From positions 3,075,031 through 3,139,030 of the forward strand of contig OZ036003.1 in NCBI GenBank assembly GCA_964035015.1: a DNA stretch of 64,000 nucleotides, written 5' to 3'. The stretch comes from Corallium rubrum. Lineage: Eukaryota > Cnidaria > Anthozoa > Scleralcyonacea > Coralliidae. The position numbers and the translations under genes were made by a program. Below the pieces are notes generated by a model. The model had not been told where the DNA came from. It saw only the letters and a list, made by a program, of their open reading frames with translations, and did no database searches. Of this stretch, positions 34,491-43,067 are shown piece by piece (positions within the stretch are counted from its first letter, which is position 1; every line of letters starts with the position of its first letter).

Positions 34491-35093
34491 TTATGTTTCA
34501 TTTGACCTCATAGTCGGAGGCTGCGCACTGAGTTTAATGTCAAGGTACTTACCGGTGGCAAGCTGCGCAATGATAGACTTTTCCATTTCATCGTCTGCTA
34601 TATGTCCAAAAAACTCATCCCTCAGCACCTTCATACTTCTCCTGTTATGCGTACTGAAAAATAACAGTCTGGTGGTGTTGTCCCTTATACCAGTCGCGAC
34701 ACTGTTTAGCTTTTGCGTTAGAATGAACAATGTGATATTATGATGCCTGCCACTGTATGATAAAAAAGCCAGCATGCCGTCGTTAAGATGTTGATCACCT
34801 GTATTACTCATGTCATCAACTATTACAGCAGTCTTAGATCCGGAGTAAATTTTTACTATAGCCTCAATAACAGGGTCTAGTCTATCTGGGCTTACGCTAA
34901 GTCCGATGACATCTGGGTCGCTATTAAGATATCCCCAGTCTAGGTATGTCATATTTATCCATAGTGTAGGACAGAGTATTATGATGAAGTCAAAATACTT
35001 ACTATACTCTACAGAAAGTATTTCGTTAAGCAATGTGTAAGTTTTACCACATCCAGATGGCCCAACTATCAGAATAGTCTCTGGCTTATCCAT
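34491..35093 (-). CDS. A32/FtsK-HerA-type genome-packaging ATPase
   Basis: 200 residues. Walker A GPSGCGKT at residues 11-18, Walker B AVIVDD at 89-94, and a sensor-type LFILTQK at 123-128 followed by GIRDNT with a candidate arginine finger. This is the compact layout of the Polinton/poxvirus A32 ATPase that powers DNA translocation into preformed capsids. The length is close to other Polinton ATPases. The start is preceded by ttagtgt. It is packed 3 bp from the capsid candidate at 35097-36332, supporting a morphogenesis module. Confidence 0.92.
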   Translation of the reverse strand: MDKPETILIVGPSGCGKTYTLLNEILSVEYSKYFDFIIILCPTLWINMTYLDWGYLNSDPDVIGLSVSPDRLDPVIEAIVKIYSGSKTAVIVDDMSNTGDQHLNDGMLAFLSYSGRHHNITLFILTQKLNSVATGIRDNTTRLLFFSTHNRRSMKVLRDEFFGHIADDEMEKSIIAQLATGKYLDIKLSAQPPTMRSNET

Positions 35094-35096
35094 ACA

Positions 35097-36332
35097 CTAA
35101 TACTGAATAGACTGAAGCTGACCGTTAGCCAGGTTTATTAGCCCATCAGACAGCACGTGAAGGTAGCAGGTACAGGCAGTGGTCCCGGCACTTTTCTCAA
35201 CCTCGATAAGTATTCCATTCTGTGTATCAGTTAGCTTCACACCCTGACCCTGTACTCTCTTTAACGCTGTTGTTGAGAAGTCACAGACCAGGGCAAACTT
35301 ATCACTGAAGAAACTCGTCTCACTAACATTCCTATCAAACCTGTCATCACTTGGGAAGAAAACACGACTAGCCTCACTGAAGAAATCGTACTTCTTCATC
35401 GACTGTGTATAAAGGAAGTTTGGCTGGCCCTGGAAGCTTATCTTAACACTTTCAATAGATGGGTAGTAGAAAGACTCACTTCCATCAGTGGTTCTTTTAA
35501 AGATCATTACGATATTTCTAAGGGACTTCCTCGGTAAGTTCACATTCTCATGAATCTTTGTGCTTGCAGAAGTAACTGGAAAGGTCTTAACCAGGGTGGC
35601 ATGACTGTAATAGGAAGACTTCCCCCTGCTGTAAATCCCCTCAACCTCACCTGCTAGCATCTCATTCTCGACTGTCTCATACCTCAGCTTAAGGTTATCA
35701 AGTCTGAAGCTTGCTGGCACAGCCTTACCACTGTCTCCGGGGAGTAACACATTGGCTGGTGTGTTGATCTTTAGTATGGTCTCATGTGTGTTCTGCAATG
35801 CTTGGGGATAGATAGCCCCATTTTCACTAAGCCAGTCGTCATCAATAGGTATTGTGAACCTGTCACCATAGATCCCATTCACAAGGACATCACCAGCTAC
35901 ACTAGAGTCACCACTTGCATCTTGACTTCTAAGCTTAGCAAGATTAACACTCCCGCCAAGACCTTGATCAATTTTTCCAACCCGCTTTGACTTAGACCAA
36001 AGGTCCTCATAACACCTAAGAACATGGGCTTCATTCAGGTCCCTATATATTTCCCCATTAAGCTTGTGGGTTACCTGCTTGAACAGGGTGGACTTAAGGT
36101 TGTTCTGATGGTACGACTCCTTGTTACCATTTTTCAGGGTGAATGTAAGCATCCTACTACCAGGGATTAGTACATGATTAACCGGTAGTGTCGACAGCTT
36201 TACATACAGGTCCTGACCAGAGGATATATGTGTTGGGTTAAATGTTACGTCCACTACTCTCCTAGTGCCTTTCTTACTACTGTCCGGTTTCTTTAGTTTG
36301 TAGCTCGGATTGATTCTATCTTCCTGCAACAT
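35097..36332 (-). CDS. Probable major capsid protein (double jelly-roll)
   Basis: 411 residues, beta-rich, without hydrophobic helices. Features include NHVLIPGSRMLTFTLKNGNK, KQVTHKLNGEIYRDLNEAHV and, late in the protein, YYPSIESVKISFQGQPNFLY followed by FFSEASRVFFPSDDRF. Its position between the ATPase and integrase, its size and its strand-rich pattern fit the Polinton capsid protein. It is shorter than the ~550-650 residues I would expect of many Polinton capsid proteins, which keeps open a second-capsid or fibre role. The start is preceded by acttagtct. Confidence 0.6.
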   Translation of the reverse strand: MLQEDRINPSYKLKKPDSSKKGTRRVVDVTFNPTHISSGQDLYVKLSTLPVNHVLIPGSRMLTFTLKNGNKESYHQNNLKSTLFKQVTHKLNGEIYRDLNEAHVLRCYEDLWSKSKRVGKIDQGLGGSVNLAKLRSQDASGDSSVAGDVLVNGIYGDRFTIPIDDDWLSENGAIYPQALQNTHETILKINTPANVLLPGDSGKAVPASFRLDNLKLRYETVENEMLAGEVEGIYSRGKSSYYSHATLVKTFPVTSASTKIHENVNLPRKSLRNIVMIFKRTTDGSESFYYPSIESVKISFQGQPNFLYTQSMKKYDFFSEASRVFFPSDDRFDRNVSETSFFSDKFALVCDFSTTALKRVQGQGVKLTDTQNGILIEVEKSAGTTACTCYLHVLSDGLINLANGQLQSIQY

Positions 36333-36347
36333 AGACTAAGTTATATC

Positions 36348-37892
36348 TTATTTCTTTTTTCCATATCTATCATAAACCATCCATACGATCGCCAGAACCA
36401 GCACCCACAGATTGCTAGCCAACCAAGCAAGCCCCATAGCACCATACTTTAGCAGAGCAACTACCAGGTTACCAACAGCCATGATAATAGGACCTAGCAC
36501 TGGACCAAGTCTCTTTGCCAGATTCCTGAGGGTATTATAGACTGACCGTCCAAATGATCCGACAGCGTTAGCACCTCTTTTGATATAATAGCGCATTCCC
36601 ATTATTACCGCCGTCAGAAGGGAAGCCACAGCTACAGCAAGCGATGTCGCACCAAGCCAGTTCTCCTTCATCCACTTCTTAAAACGTTCTAACCTAGACA
36701 GATCTTCTATACTCTCATTACCATCAACCTTTTCCTCAAACACTACCCTAGCCTCACTATATTTAGGGACACCACCTTTCTCAACAATATGTATCAGATC
36801 AGACTTAAGCTCAGCAACCTCCTGAATACTTCTATACAGTTGCTCCTTCAGCGGGTCGGCCTCTCTAAGGGCCTTAAGTCTGTACTCATTAGCCAACTGG
36901 TCCAATGCCTCTATCTTAGTGTCAGCATCCCCCTTAGGGTCCAACATCCCTGCGAACTCACGGATCTCCTGCTCTGTAAGATCACTGACCCTCTCACGTA
37001 ACCTCCCACCGATCTCTGAAACAGCTGACTCAACTATTTCCGTGACTAAACCCTGGGGTATGTCTGGCAGATCAACTGGATCATTACCTATCCCGTCAAA
37101 AATGGTGGTGTCATTAAGGTCTTTAACAAGTCTGTCTATCATTTCCCCTGGTTTTGGTTTAATGTAGTGTTTATTCTTTTCCCTAACCATACCCTCAATA
37201 ATCTCAGGTGTGTGCCCGGTATACTCATTTTCACTGACCACACTACTAACTACTTCCTCACTTGACCCTGTTTCATCTGCCAACGACTCTATATCATAAT
37301 TTGTGAGCACCACTACATGTTCAACTAGTTCGGTGAACTCCCTCTCTCTGTCTGACCCCACATTAAGTTTCTCAGTGATAGGGTTACCACTGCCGTCATT
37401 ACGGGACGTGTTAATCAACCTAACGTCTACACCACGGTAATTAAGAGTTAGCGTGTGACCACCTAATTTAACTCCCCCACCTCTCCCGAAAGAGGCGCCC
37501 CGTATTATTCTCAAACCAGACTCATTATTTAGTAGTGGTCTAGTAGTGAGACCTTCAGATACAGTTAAGAATGATCTGATAAGCCTAACCGACATATCCT
37601 GGTTATGTTTTGACAATTTTTCACTGAAGATGCCTTTATTAGTTACCAAATTGTTAACGAAGTCCCGTAGATTACTCTTAATTCCTACTCTCCTCACATT
37701 AGTAATGTCCTCACCCTCGTAGTCTATGTCCTCATCAATCCATGCAGTCTCGGTATAAGGGTATTCATACTGATTTAACAGGTCATCAGATTTTGTTTCC
37801 GACCACTCTTCATCGTCCCCTTCACCATCCCCTTCACCGTGTTCAGGATGATTGTTTTCAAGGTCGTCAAATACATCACCACCTTCAGCCAT
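36348..37892 (-). CDS. Large acidic protein with C-terminal membrane region
   Basis: 514 residues. An extremely acidic N-terminus (DDLENNHPEHGEGDGEGDDE), a long helical middle with coiled-coil character (about 300-375), and three hydrophobic segments at about 412-433 (LGATSLAVAVASLLTAVIMG), 462-483 and 486-505, ending in basic RYGKKK. It lies between the capsid candidate and integrase, with gaps of 15 and 3 bp. Likely a membrane-anchored virion or assembly protein. The family is not named here. The start is preceded by ggttagttt. Confidence 0.75.
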   Translation of the reverse strand: MAEGGDVFDDLENNHPEHGEGDGEGDDEEWSETKSDDLLNQYEYPYTETAWIDEDIDYEGEDITNVRRVGIKSNLRDFVNNLVTNKGIFSEKLSKHNQDMSVRLIRSFLTVSEGLTTRPLLNNESGLRIIRGASFGRGGGVKLGGHTLTLNYRGVDVRLINTSRNDGSGNPITEKLNVGSDREREFTELVEHVVVLTNYDIESLADETGSSEEVVSSVVSENEYTGHTPEIIEGMVREKNKHYIKPKPGEMIDRLVKDLNDTTIFDGIGNDPVDLPDIPQGLVTEIVESAVSEIGGRLRERVSDLTEQEIREFAGMLDPKGDADTKIEALDQLANEYRLKALREADPLKEQLYRSIQEVAELKSDLIHIVEKGGVPKYSEARVVFEEKVDGNESIEDLSRLERFKKWMKENWLGATSLAVAVASLLTAVIMGMRYYIKRGANAVGSFGRSVYNTLRNLAKRLGPVLGPIIMAVGNLVVALLKYGAMGLAWLASNLWVLVLAIVWMVYDRYGKKK

Positions 37893-37895
37893 AAA

Positions 37896-38984
37896 CTAAC
37901 CAATATTCTGGATATCACTCTCAGGTACCCAGCTATTATGCTTGCTATCATACCCAAGCCACTTCACCAGGGCCATCTTCTTTTTCCTTTTCAGTACTTT
38001 CTCCACCCTATAAACATGATCCTTCTTAACAACAGCACTTAGCTCCTCTTCATAAAACTTACCAATTATTGGCTCACCCTCTAAGTCCGCTATTTCATAA
38101 ACATTTGGATCGCCCCTAATCACCTTAGTCACCCTGAATAGTTCCTCTGTGAAGTTAGCCTCATAGCCCTTAGTGAATATGCTTTTATACTTGCTTATCC
38201 TGACAGTATCACCAACTTTAAATTTAGCTAGAGGGTATTCTCCAGATGTGTGGCCAAATAAGGTGTTCCACACTTCAGCCTCGTTACTTTTATTCACATT
38301 AGCCGGTTTCATCAGTATAGTTCTATGCTTACTGTTATTGTAATTGCTAACCAGCGAGTCTAGAACATCAGTCCACTTATATGTTCCCTTACTGTAGAAG
38401 TACTTCCACATAACCGTCTTTAAGGTTCTGTTGAACCGTTCCACAACAGCAGCCTTCTTATCTGATAGAGTGCTAAAGTACTTAGCACCAGCTCCCTCCA
38501 GTAAGGACCTCACCCCAACATTGTAAAATTCCTTACCATCGTCAAACTGAACCAGTTCTGGATCCGCTCCAAAACGCTTCTTAAATTTCTTAAGCAATAA
38601 CGTTACCGCCTTAGTCATACTTCCGGTGTCTTTCCTATACACAGGGATGGCAAAGGCATATCTGCTTAAAATTTCAACAGCCGTCAGTATCCAACGGTAT
38701 CCCCCATTCCTATTCCCATACTTACCCATATCAACAAGATCCATTTGCAGCTGCTCACCAAGGTAGTAAACCCTAGTCTGTCTGAACTGATGCCTACCAA
38801 CTATTTTCCTGTATCGTGTAAAAGTGTCCTGAGACTTCAGCCACTCAGTGACCTTCTTCCTACTCACATCGGATATACCATCAGCCAATGCTTTCTGGTA
38901 AAGTCTCTCAGATGACTGGTAACCAGTTGCCGGATTATAGTATATATCCCTAAGCCCCTGTTCCAATTCTATGTCATTGTCCAT
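37896..38984 (-). CDS. Polinton integrase (RVE DDE fold) with chromodomain
   Basis: 362 residues. Catalytic-core landmarks are MDLVDM (D82), QFDDGKEF (D148) and VVERFNRTL (E182), the DDE triad of retroviral-type integrases, followed by SLVSNYNNSKHRTI. An SH3-like KFKVGDTVRISKYKSIFTKG segment lies at ~254-273. The C-terminus (320-362, VYRVEKVLKRKKK, LVKWLGYDSKHNSWVPESDI) is a chromodomain, expected to bind methylated histone tails and guide insertion. It would join the TIR ends to target DNA and produce the 6-bp duplication. The start is 5 bp after the stop of the next gene, with agagtat before the ATG. Confidence 0.95.
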   Translation of the reverse strand: MDNDIELEQGLRDIYYNPATGYQSSERLYQKALADGISDVSRKKVTEWLKSQDTFTRYRKIVGRHQFRQTRVYYLGEQLQMDLVDMGKYGNRNGGYRWILTAVEILSRYAFAIPVYRKDTGSMTKAVTLLLKKFKKRFGADPELVQFDDGKEFYNVGVRSLLEGAGAKYFSTLSDKKAAVVERFNRTLKTVMWKYFYSKGTYKWTDVLDSLVSNYNNSKHRTILMKPANVNKSNEAEVWNTLFGHTSGEYPLAKFKVGDTVRISKYKSIFTKGYEANFTEELFRVTKVIRGDPNVYEIADLEGEPIIGKFYEEELSAVVKKDHVYRVEKVLKRKKKMALVKWLGYDSKHNSWVPESDIQNIG

Positions 38985-38989
38985 ATACT

Positions 38990-39655
38990 CTACGAGATGT
39001 ACAGCTCCAGCAATATGCTCCCAAAACCATTCAGCGGGTTTCCGTTCTGATCTGTCACATGGAATTCCAACTCATTTATAACACCTTTACCAATTTCCAG
39101 CTCTGTCTCAATGTCGACAAATGACTGTGTCGAACCGAACAGCGACTGCTCACTAGTTACTGGAAGACTCACTAGGGTATTACTCTTCCTTCCATTGTAT
39201 AAATTCATTGATGTGGATATCACATTACACATAACCACCAAGTACTTCAGTCCATTATTCACATTTATCAGACCACTCTTTGTGCTACTACCTGGTAAGA
39301 ATATACGGGTGCTGAATCCTAGTAAAGATGCTAAGTTGTTATGCAGTACTAGCGTCGTGCTACTGTCGGTCGCCATCGTACACTTAGCCTCTGGTTTACT
39401 AAGTGTTAACGTAACCCCGCTGTTCCCCTCAAGTATCTTCTTAAAATCCTGGAATGTATAATAACCATCCCCAAGGAATTTGTTCACCCTCTTATTGTGA
39501 ACATAGTAATTACCCTTGCTGCTGGATACATTATAGTACTCCCACATTATGTAAGCCTTCTTCAGCAGAATATGGGGATTTTTCCCTGTCATTATAGGCT
39601 CCTCCAATCTAATCACCTTATATGATCCTTCTATCAGCACAGTTAATTTCCTCAT
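38990..39655 (-). CDS. Probable minor capsid (penton-type, single jelly-roll) protein
   Basis: 221 residues, beta-rich, ending FHVTDQNGNPLNGFGSILLE followed by LYIS. It includes YYTFQDFKKILEGNSGVTLT and LASLLGFSTRIFLPGSS. The C-terminal 'V.D..GNP....G...L.L' strand pattern and size fit the minor capsid/penton proteins of Polintons. It is the first gene of the minus block, and its ATG is only 15 bp from the ATG of the plus-strand gene at 39671. The assignment rests on pattern and synteny and needs a structure comparison. Confidence 0.55.
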   Translation of the reverse strand: MRKLTVLIEGSYKVIRLEEPIMTGKNPHILLKKAYIMWEYYNVSSSKGNYYVHNKRVNKFLGDGYYTFQDFKKILEGNSGVTLTLSKPEAKCTMATDSSTTLVLHNNLASLLGFSTRIFLPGSSTKSGLINVNNGLKYLVVMCNVISTSMNLYNGRKSNTLVSLPVTSEQSLFGSTQSFVDIETELEIGKGVINELEFHVTDQNGNPLNGFGSILLELYIS

Positions 39656-39670
39656 AATATAAACAATATT
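39656..39670. promoter_or_regulatory. 15-bp divergent intergenic with AATAT/ATATT inverted repeat
   Basis: aatataaacaatatt separates two opposite start codons and is itself an inverted repeat. Promoter elements for both blocks must lie here or inside the two coding sequences. Whether it is a true promoter is inference. Confidence 0.4.
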
Positions 39671-40483
39671 ATGGAAGAAGCGCTTAGAAAGTACTACGGC
39701 AGCAACTATAGTAAGTACCTAAGAGTTTATAAGGAGTCAGTCGCAAAAGCCAGGGAAAACCTAATTAAGGAGTACCCAAAAGCCACTCTCAGCAAGTTCG
39801 AATTCATCCCAGAAATAAGCCAGGATGGTACATTAACTAAGATGGGTATATGGTTTATCAACAGCGATACAATATCAACAGATATAACAAGCAGCACCTT
39901 CAAACATGATAAATCCATGTGGAAGTACCTACACAACTTCAAGGGAGTACGACCCCACAGCCTAGTCATGAAGAACGGCTTCCCAATCATATGGCTGGCC
40001 AATGCCACAGACATAGCACCACTACCAAAGGGAAAGGCCCACAAGCATTACGAGTTCGGTAGTACTACAGAGGTCCGTGATATATGGTACGATGGGTTCC
40101 CATCTGAAGATGTTCTCAACTATCCTATAAATAATTTCAGGGTTTATGTGAACTCTAAGGACTACTTCATGTCCAAACTTCCAGAGCTTAAGATAAGCCA
40201 TCCAGGTAAGCCATTCTGGTGGGATGACACCAAATCATACTTCATGGCGATTTTCTCTGTTTACGCTGCAACTTACTGCTGTGGTGTAGGCATGCAGCAT
40301 CTAACACCTTCTGACGAAGTTTACCCTATGATAACATCCATAGCTAGGTATCACCTGTACTTCACAGTCAGACGTCTTATTAAGAGGATGGAGGGTGATG
40401 ACAGCATGTACGCGATAAGTACAGAGTTCAACGCTGGTGGTATATACAGGAAGATTGAGAAGTTACCGTGGACTTTTTCATGA
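39671..40483 (+). CDS. Polinton protein of unknown function, part 1
   Basis: 270 residues without recognised domain. Conspicuous segments are KMGIWFINSDTISTDITSST, FKHDKSMWKYLHNFKGVRPH, MKNGFPIIWLANATDIAPLP and KPFWWDDTKSYFMAIFSVYA, then CCGVGMQHL. Trp/His/Asp-rich, globular. I looked for an adenain-type H-D-C protease layout and did not find it. The frame ends ACT TTT TCA TGA. The overlapping frame from 40437 has no ATG near its beginning and continues without pause, so the two are probably one ~500-residue gene broken at the T5 run (40475-40479). Confidence 0.7.
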   Translation: MEEALRKYYGSNYSKYLRVYKESVAKARENLIKEYPKATLSKFEFIPEISQDGTLTKMGIWFINSDTISTDITSSTFKHDKSMWKYLHNFKGVRPHSLVMKNGFPIIWLANATDIAPLPKGKAHKHYEFGSTTEVRDIWYDGFPSEDVLNYPINNFRVYVNSKDYFMSKLPELKISHPGKPFWWDDTKSYFMAIFSVYAATYCCGVGMQHLTPSDEVYPMITSIARYHLYFTVRRLIKRMEGDDSMYAISTEFNAGGIYRKIEKLPWTFS

Positions 40484-41174
40484 GTCACATTCAGGAGGGG
40501 TTAGCAATGTGAAAGTAGTTGGTCCTGGGTATCAGAACCATTACAGACGGTATGTGCCAAAGTCATCTGTTGGTCTGACCAGGGTTGGGTTGAAACGGTT
40601 AAACCAATCCATAGAGGCATATATTTACAGCGTGCTAGGAGCCCAGGCTAAGACGAGGGTGTCAATAGTCAACCACGGTGGTGGGTCACTGGAAAGTCAG
40701 CAGGAGTTTAGGAAACTAACTGAAGATGCTATAACAAACTATAGCGTAAGCACCTGGATACTGAATATGAATAGAAGCATAGCTGACACACACGTCACCC
40801 AAGATCTGGCGTTATCACCTAAGAGTTGGTTAGTGCCAAGTAGTATGATAATACTTAAGAAGGCTATAGAGGGGTACAACAACCTACTTAAGACAGCAAC
40901 TGATAGTATGGTATTCGGAGTTAATAATGTTAACTATCATAAGGTTAAGCACACCCCACCTAAGAAAATACACACAGACAGGATAGCTCAACATCTACCA
41001 ACAATTAGTGAGGAACCACCACACACTACCACTGATAATCATGAACTAAAGGAATTACCACATAAACCTACTGTCACTCCTGGTGATGACAGTAAGACAA
41101 ACACAGGTGTTGTGCTCGCTATAGCTGCTGTAGGAGGATACGCTGCCAGTAAGTATATATACCCCATTTTATGA
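40437..41174 (+). CDS. Polinton protein of unknown function, part 2
   Basis: Open for 245 codons but without an ATG for the first ~110; only a GTG occurs at 40437. It contains YVPKSSVGLTRVGLKRLNQS, RVSIVNHGGGSLESQQEFRK, then a Pro/Thr/His-rich linker and a C-terminal hydrophobic segment (VVLAIAAVGGYAASKYIYPI), probably a membrane anchor. Lack of a start and the abutting frame 39671-40483 argue for one gene split by a homopolymer indel or translated by +1 frameshifting. Removing or skipping one base of the T-run joins the frames. Confidence 0.65.
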   Translation: MVYTGRLRSYRGLFHESHSGGVSNVKVVGPGYQNHYRRYVPKSSVGLTRVGLKRLNQSIEAYIYSVLGAQAKTRVSIVNHGGGSLESQQEFRKLTEDAITNYSVSTWILNMNRSIADTHVTQDLALSPKSWLVPSSMIILKKAIEGYNNLLKTATDSMVFGVNNVNYHKVKHTPPKKIHTDRIAQHLPTISEEPPHTTTDNHELKELPHKPTVTPGDDSKTNTGVVLAIAAVGGYAASKYIYPIL

Positions 41175-41194
41175 GTCTGAACCAGGGTTAGTTT

Positions 41195-41701
41195 ATGGCA
41201 CTTAACAGAGAGAAGAGTATAATAAGATTCAACCACATATCTGATAAGCTGAGCTTAGAAGAGGTTGAGATGTTAAAGTCACTGTACGAGAACTACCACA
41301 TGATGGCCACCTGCTACCAGTGGCAATTCAAGAGACTCTCTAGGATTAATTTAACCCTGAACATGTCTGCTATCTTCCTCACTGTAGCCGGCGGAGCGTT
41401 TAGTGCATTGGGTGGATTAGCTACATTATCTATAAGTGCTATCGGACTTCTTATGCATGGGTATATCAGGAACAAAAAGATAGTAGAGAAAGTCAGCCAG
41501 TGTGAGGTGGCATACAAGAGCTACACAAAGTCCCTCAACACCATCAAAGGATATCTGAGAGGTATTGAGTTTGACAGATCCACAATGTTCAGCAATCTGA
41601 CTACGGTAGACAACATAATAAATGACAGCACCATGCCATTGGAGAAGAAAATAAAGGATAGGTATAGTAGGGTCTACAGAGGTCAAGCATATATGAAATA
41701 A
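41195..41701 (+). CDS. Small membrane protein with hydrophobic hairpin
   Basis: 168 residues. Helical N-terminus (LSLEEVEMLKSLYENYHMMA), a basic KRLSRINLTLN, then two hydrophobic segments at about 52-69 (MSAIFLTVAGGAFSALGGLA) and 71-90, followed by a helical cytoplasmic-type tail with KSLNTIKGYLRGIEFDRS. The hairpin plus tail resembles a protein group I associate with cnidarian Polintons; no function is known to me. The start is preceded by ggttagttt, and 20 bp separate it from the previous stop. Confidence 0.7.
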   Translation: MALNREKSIIRFNHISDKLSLEEVEMLKSLYENYHMMATCYQWQFKRLSRINLTLNMSAIFLTVAGGAFSALGGLATLSISAIGLLMHGYIRNKKIVEKVSQCEVAYKSYTKSLNTIKGYLRGIEFDRSTMFSNLTTVDNIINDSTMPLEKKIKDRYSRVYRGQAYMK

Positions 41702-41711
41702 TCAGAGTATT

Positions 41712-42461
41712 ATGGAGGACTTCGAGGAGTTTGATATGAATGCTTTAGGTAGTTATAAGGTTCCTGATGATGATGACAGCCAGGTCGCTGACTATAACAT
41801 CCCGGAACAGATTGAAGAAACAGATTTCGGCGGAACTGCTGACCAACCAGAGCATTATACCAACAGTCATTCCAGAATAATCGTTTCTGAAGATAAGATG
41901 AGGCAGATCAGGAGACGTCATGCGTACAGAGACGCGGAGGACTTCTTCAGTAACATTATAGACCTTGAGCCTGGATGTAATGATCCCAGGTTCGTAGACT
42001 ACCTGTTGGATAACGATGTCTTCAAGATCAGTAGGGAGCTGAGCGATAAAGGTCTTGTTAATGACTACGCTGTGAGGTACCTCGGAGGTGAGTTCAGGTC
42101 AATTGGTAGGGTTCTCACAGATGATGACAGTGATATTCTAAGGACTGGTATAAGGGAGTATTATGATGAGTGGCAAAGAAAGATGCTCAGAAGGACTATG
42201 AAGAAGGCTGGTGTGATAGCTGGTATTGGTCTTGGCATAATAGCAGTAGTCACAGGGTTATCAGTGGGATTAACCAGAGGGGGTGCAGATGTGATACACG
42301 CAGGGAAGAAGAGGAGGGAGTGGGAAAAGCTTAACCCAGCTAAGGTCAGCATACCATGGTCAGATATTGAGGAGGCTGGTGGAGATGTCCTAGTATTTAC
42401 TGGTAAGTATCTCACAGTTATCTTAGCGGTATCTGCAGTGTATCTCACATCAAGACGGTAA
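41712..42461 (+). CDS. Acidic membrane protein of unknown function
   Basis: 249 residues. Acidic N-terminus (MEDFEEFDMNALGSYKVPDD), a globular middle (DPRFVDYLLDNDVFKISREL), a hydrophobic segment at about 161-179 (AGVIAGIGLGIIAVVTGLSV) after a basic RKMLRRTMKK, and a second near the C-terminus (YLTVILAVSAVYL). Probably a two-pass membrane or virion protein. 10 bp from the previous gene, with cagagtatt before the ATG. Confidence 0.7.
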   Translation: MEDFEEFDMNALGSYKVPDDDDSQVADYNIPEQIEETDFGGTADQPEHYTNSHSRIIVSEDKMRQIRRRHAYRDAEDFFSNIIDLEPGCNDPRFVDYLLDNDVFKISRELSDKGLVNDYAVRYLGGEFRSIGRVLTDDDSDILRTGIREYYDEWQRKMLRRTMKKAGVIAGIGLGIIAVVTGLSVGLTRGGADVIHAGKKRREWEKLNPAKVSIPWSDIEEAGGDVLVFTGKYLTVILAVSAVYLTSRR

Positions 42462-42484
42462 GTAAACCTGAGGTAATCTATAAG

Positions 42485-42805
42485 ATGTCTGACAGTAAGG
42501 ACCCCAAGATCACTACTGATGTTAAGACTAAAGATCCCAAACGTGTAGAGGCAGGTAAGAGGCTGGCAGCAATATCCAAAGCAGCTAAAGAGAAGAAGAT
42601 GAGGGAAAGAATAAAGATGGATGAGCCAGATTACTCATGGTCATTACCTACTAATGGATACATGTTAGGACTAGCAGGACTTCTGGTAGCGGGTGTGTCA
42701 TTATACTTCACATGGAAAAGTGATAGGAGGGAGGTAGCTGCTGCTGCTGTCATCACCCCTGCTGCGGAACCAGAGACCATGAGCAGCAAGCTGGAGACAT
42801 TGTAA
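42485..42805 (+). CDS. Small basic single-pass membrane protein
   Basis: 106 residues. Lys-rich N-terminal helix (DPKRVEAGKRLAAISKAAKE), a hydrophobic segment at about 58-75 (GYMLGLAGLLVAGVSLYFTW) and an Ala-rich tail. The basic arm could bind DNA or negatively charged capsid surfaces. Unknown family. It belongs to the run of small membrane proteins at 41195-43493. Confidence 0.7.
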   Translation: MSDSKDPKITTDVKTKDPKRVEAGKRLAAISKAAKEKKMRERIKMDEPDYSWSLPTNGYMLGLAGLLVAGVSLYFTWKSDRREVAAAAVITPAAEPETMSSKLETL

Positions 42806-42823
42806 CTAAATATCACTAGTAGT

Positions 42824-43057
42824 ATGTCGGCTCAGAGGAAGGAACTTATGAATGAAGGATTTGACGCTGTTCTAGTTACGGTGGGAGTTTTACTGTTTAG
42901 CATGGCAAGTAAGAAGTTGCTGAGGGAGCCGCTAACATCGGCCGAAAGTGTGAAGTCATATGTAAAGCTAGCAGTTGGTATCACAGCATCAACACTAACT
43001 GTAAAATACCTGCAGCAGAAGAAGTATATACCTGAGGACCCCTTCAAGAATACCTAG
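42824..43057 (+). CDS. Small hydrophobic protein
   Basis: 77 residues with two hydrophobic stretches (FDAVLVTVGVLLFSMA and VKLAVGITASTLTVKYL) and a Lys-rich tail, KKYIPEDPFKNT. The start is preceded by actagtagt. Coding status is supported by tight packing (18 bp after and 10 bp before neighbours) and the same codon style. Confidence 0.65.
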   Translation: MSAQRKELMNEGFDAVLVTVGVLLFSMASKKLLREPLTSAESVKSYVKLAVGITASTLTVKYLQQKKYIPEDPFKNT

Positions 43058-43067
43058 TTAACATTAT

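Noticed and set aside
39671-41174. Possible adenain-like protease
   Set aside because: No H...(D/E)...Q...C order with the usual spacing; Cys-Cys at ~201 lacks an upstream catalytic His in the right context.
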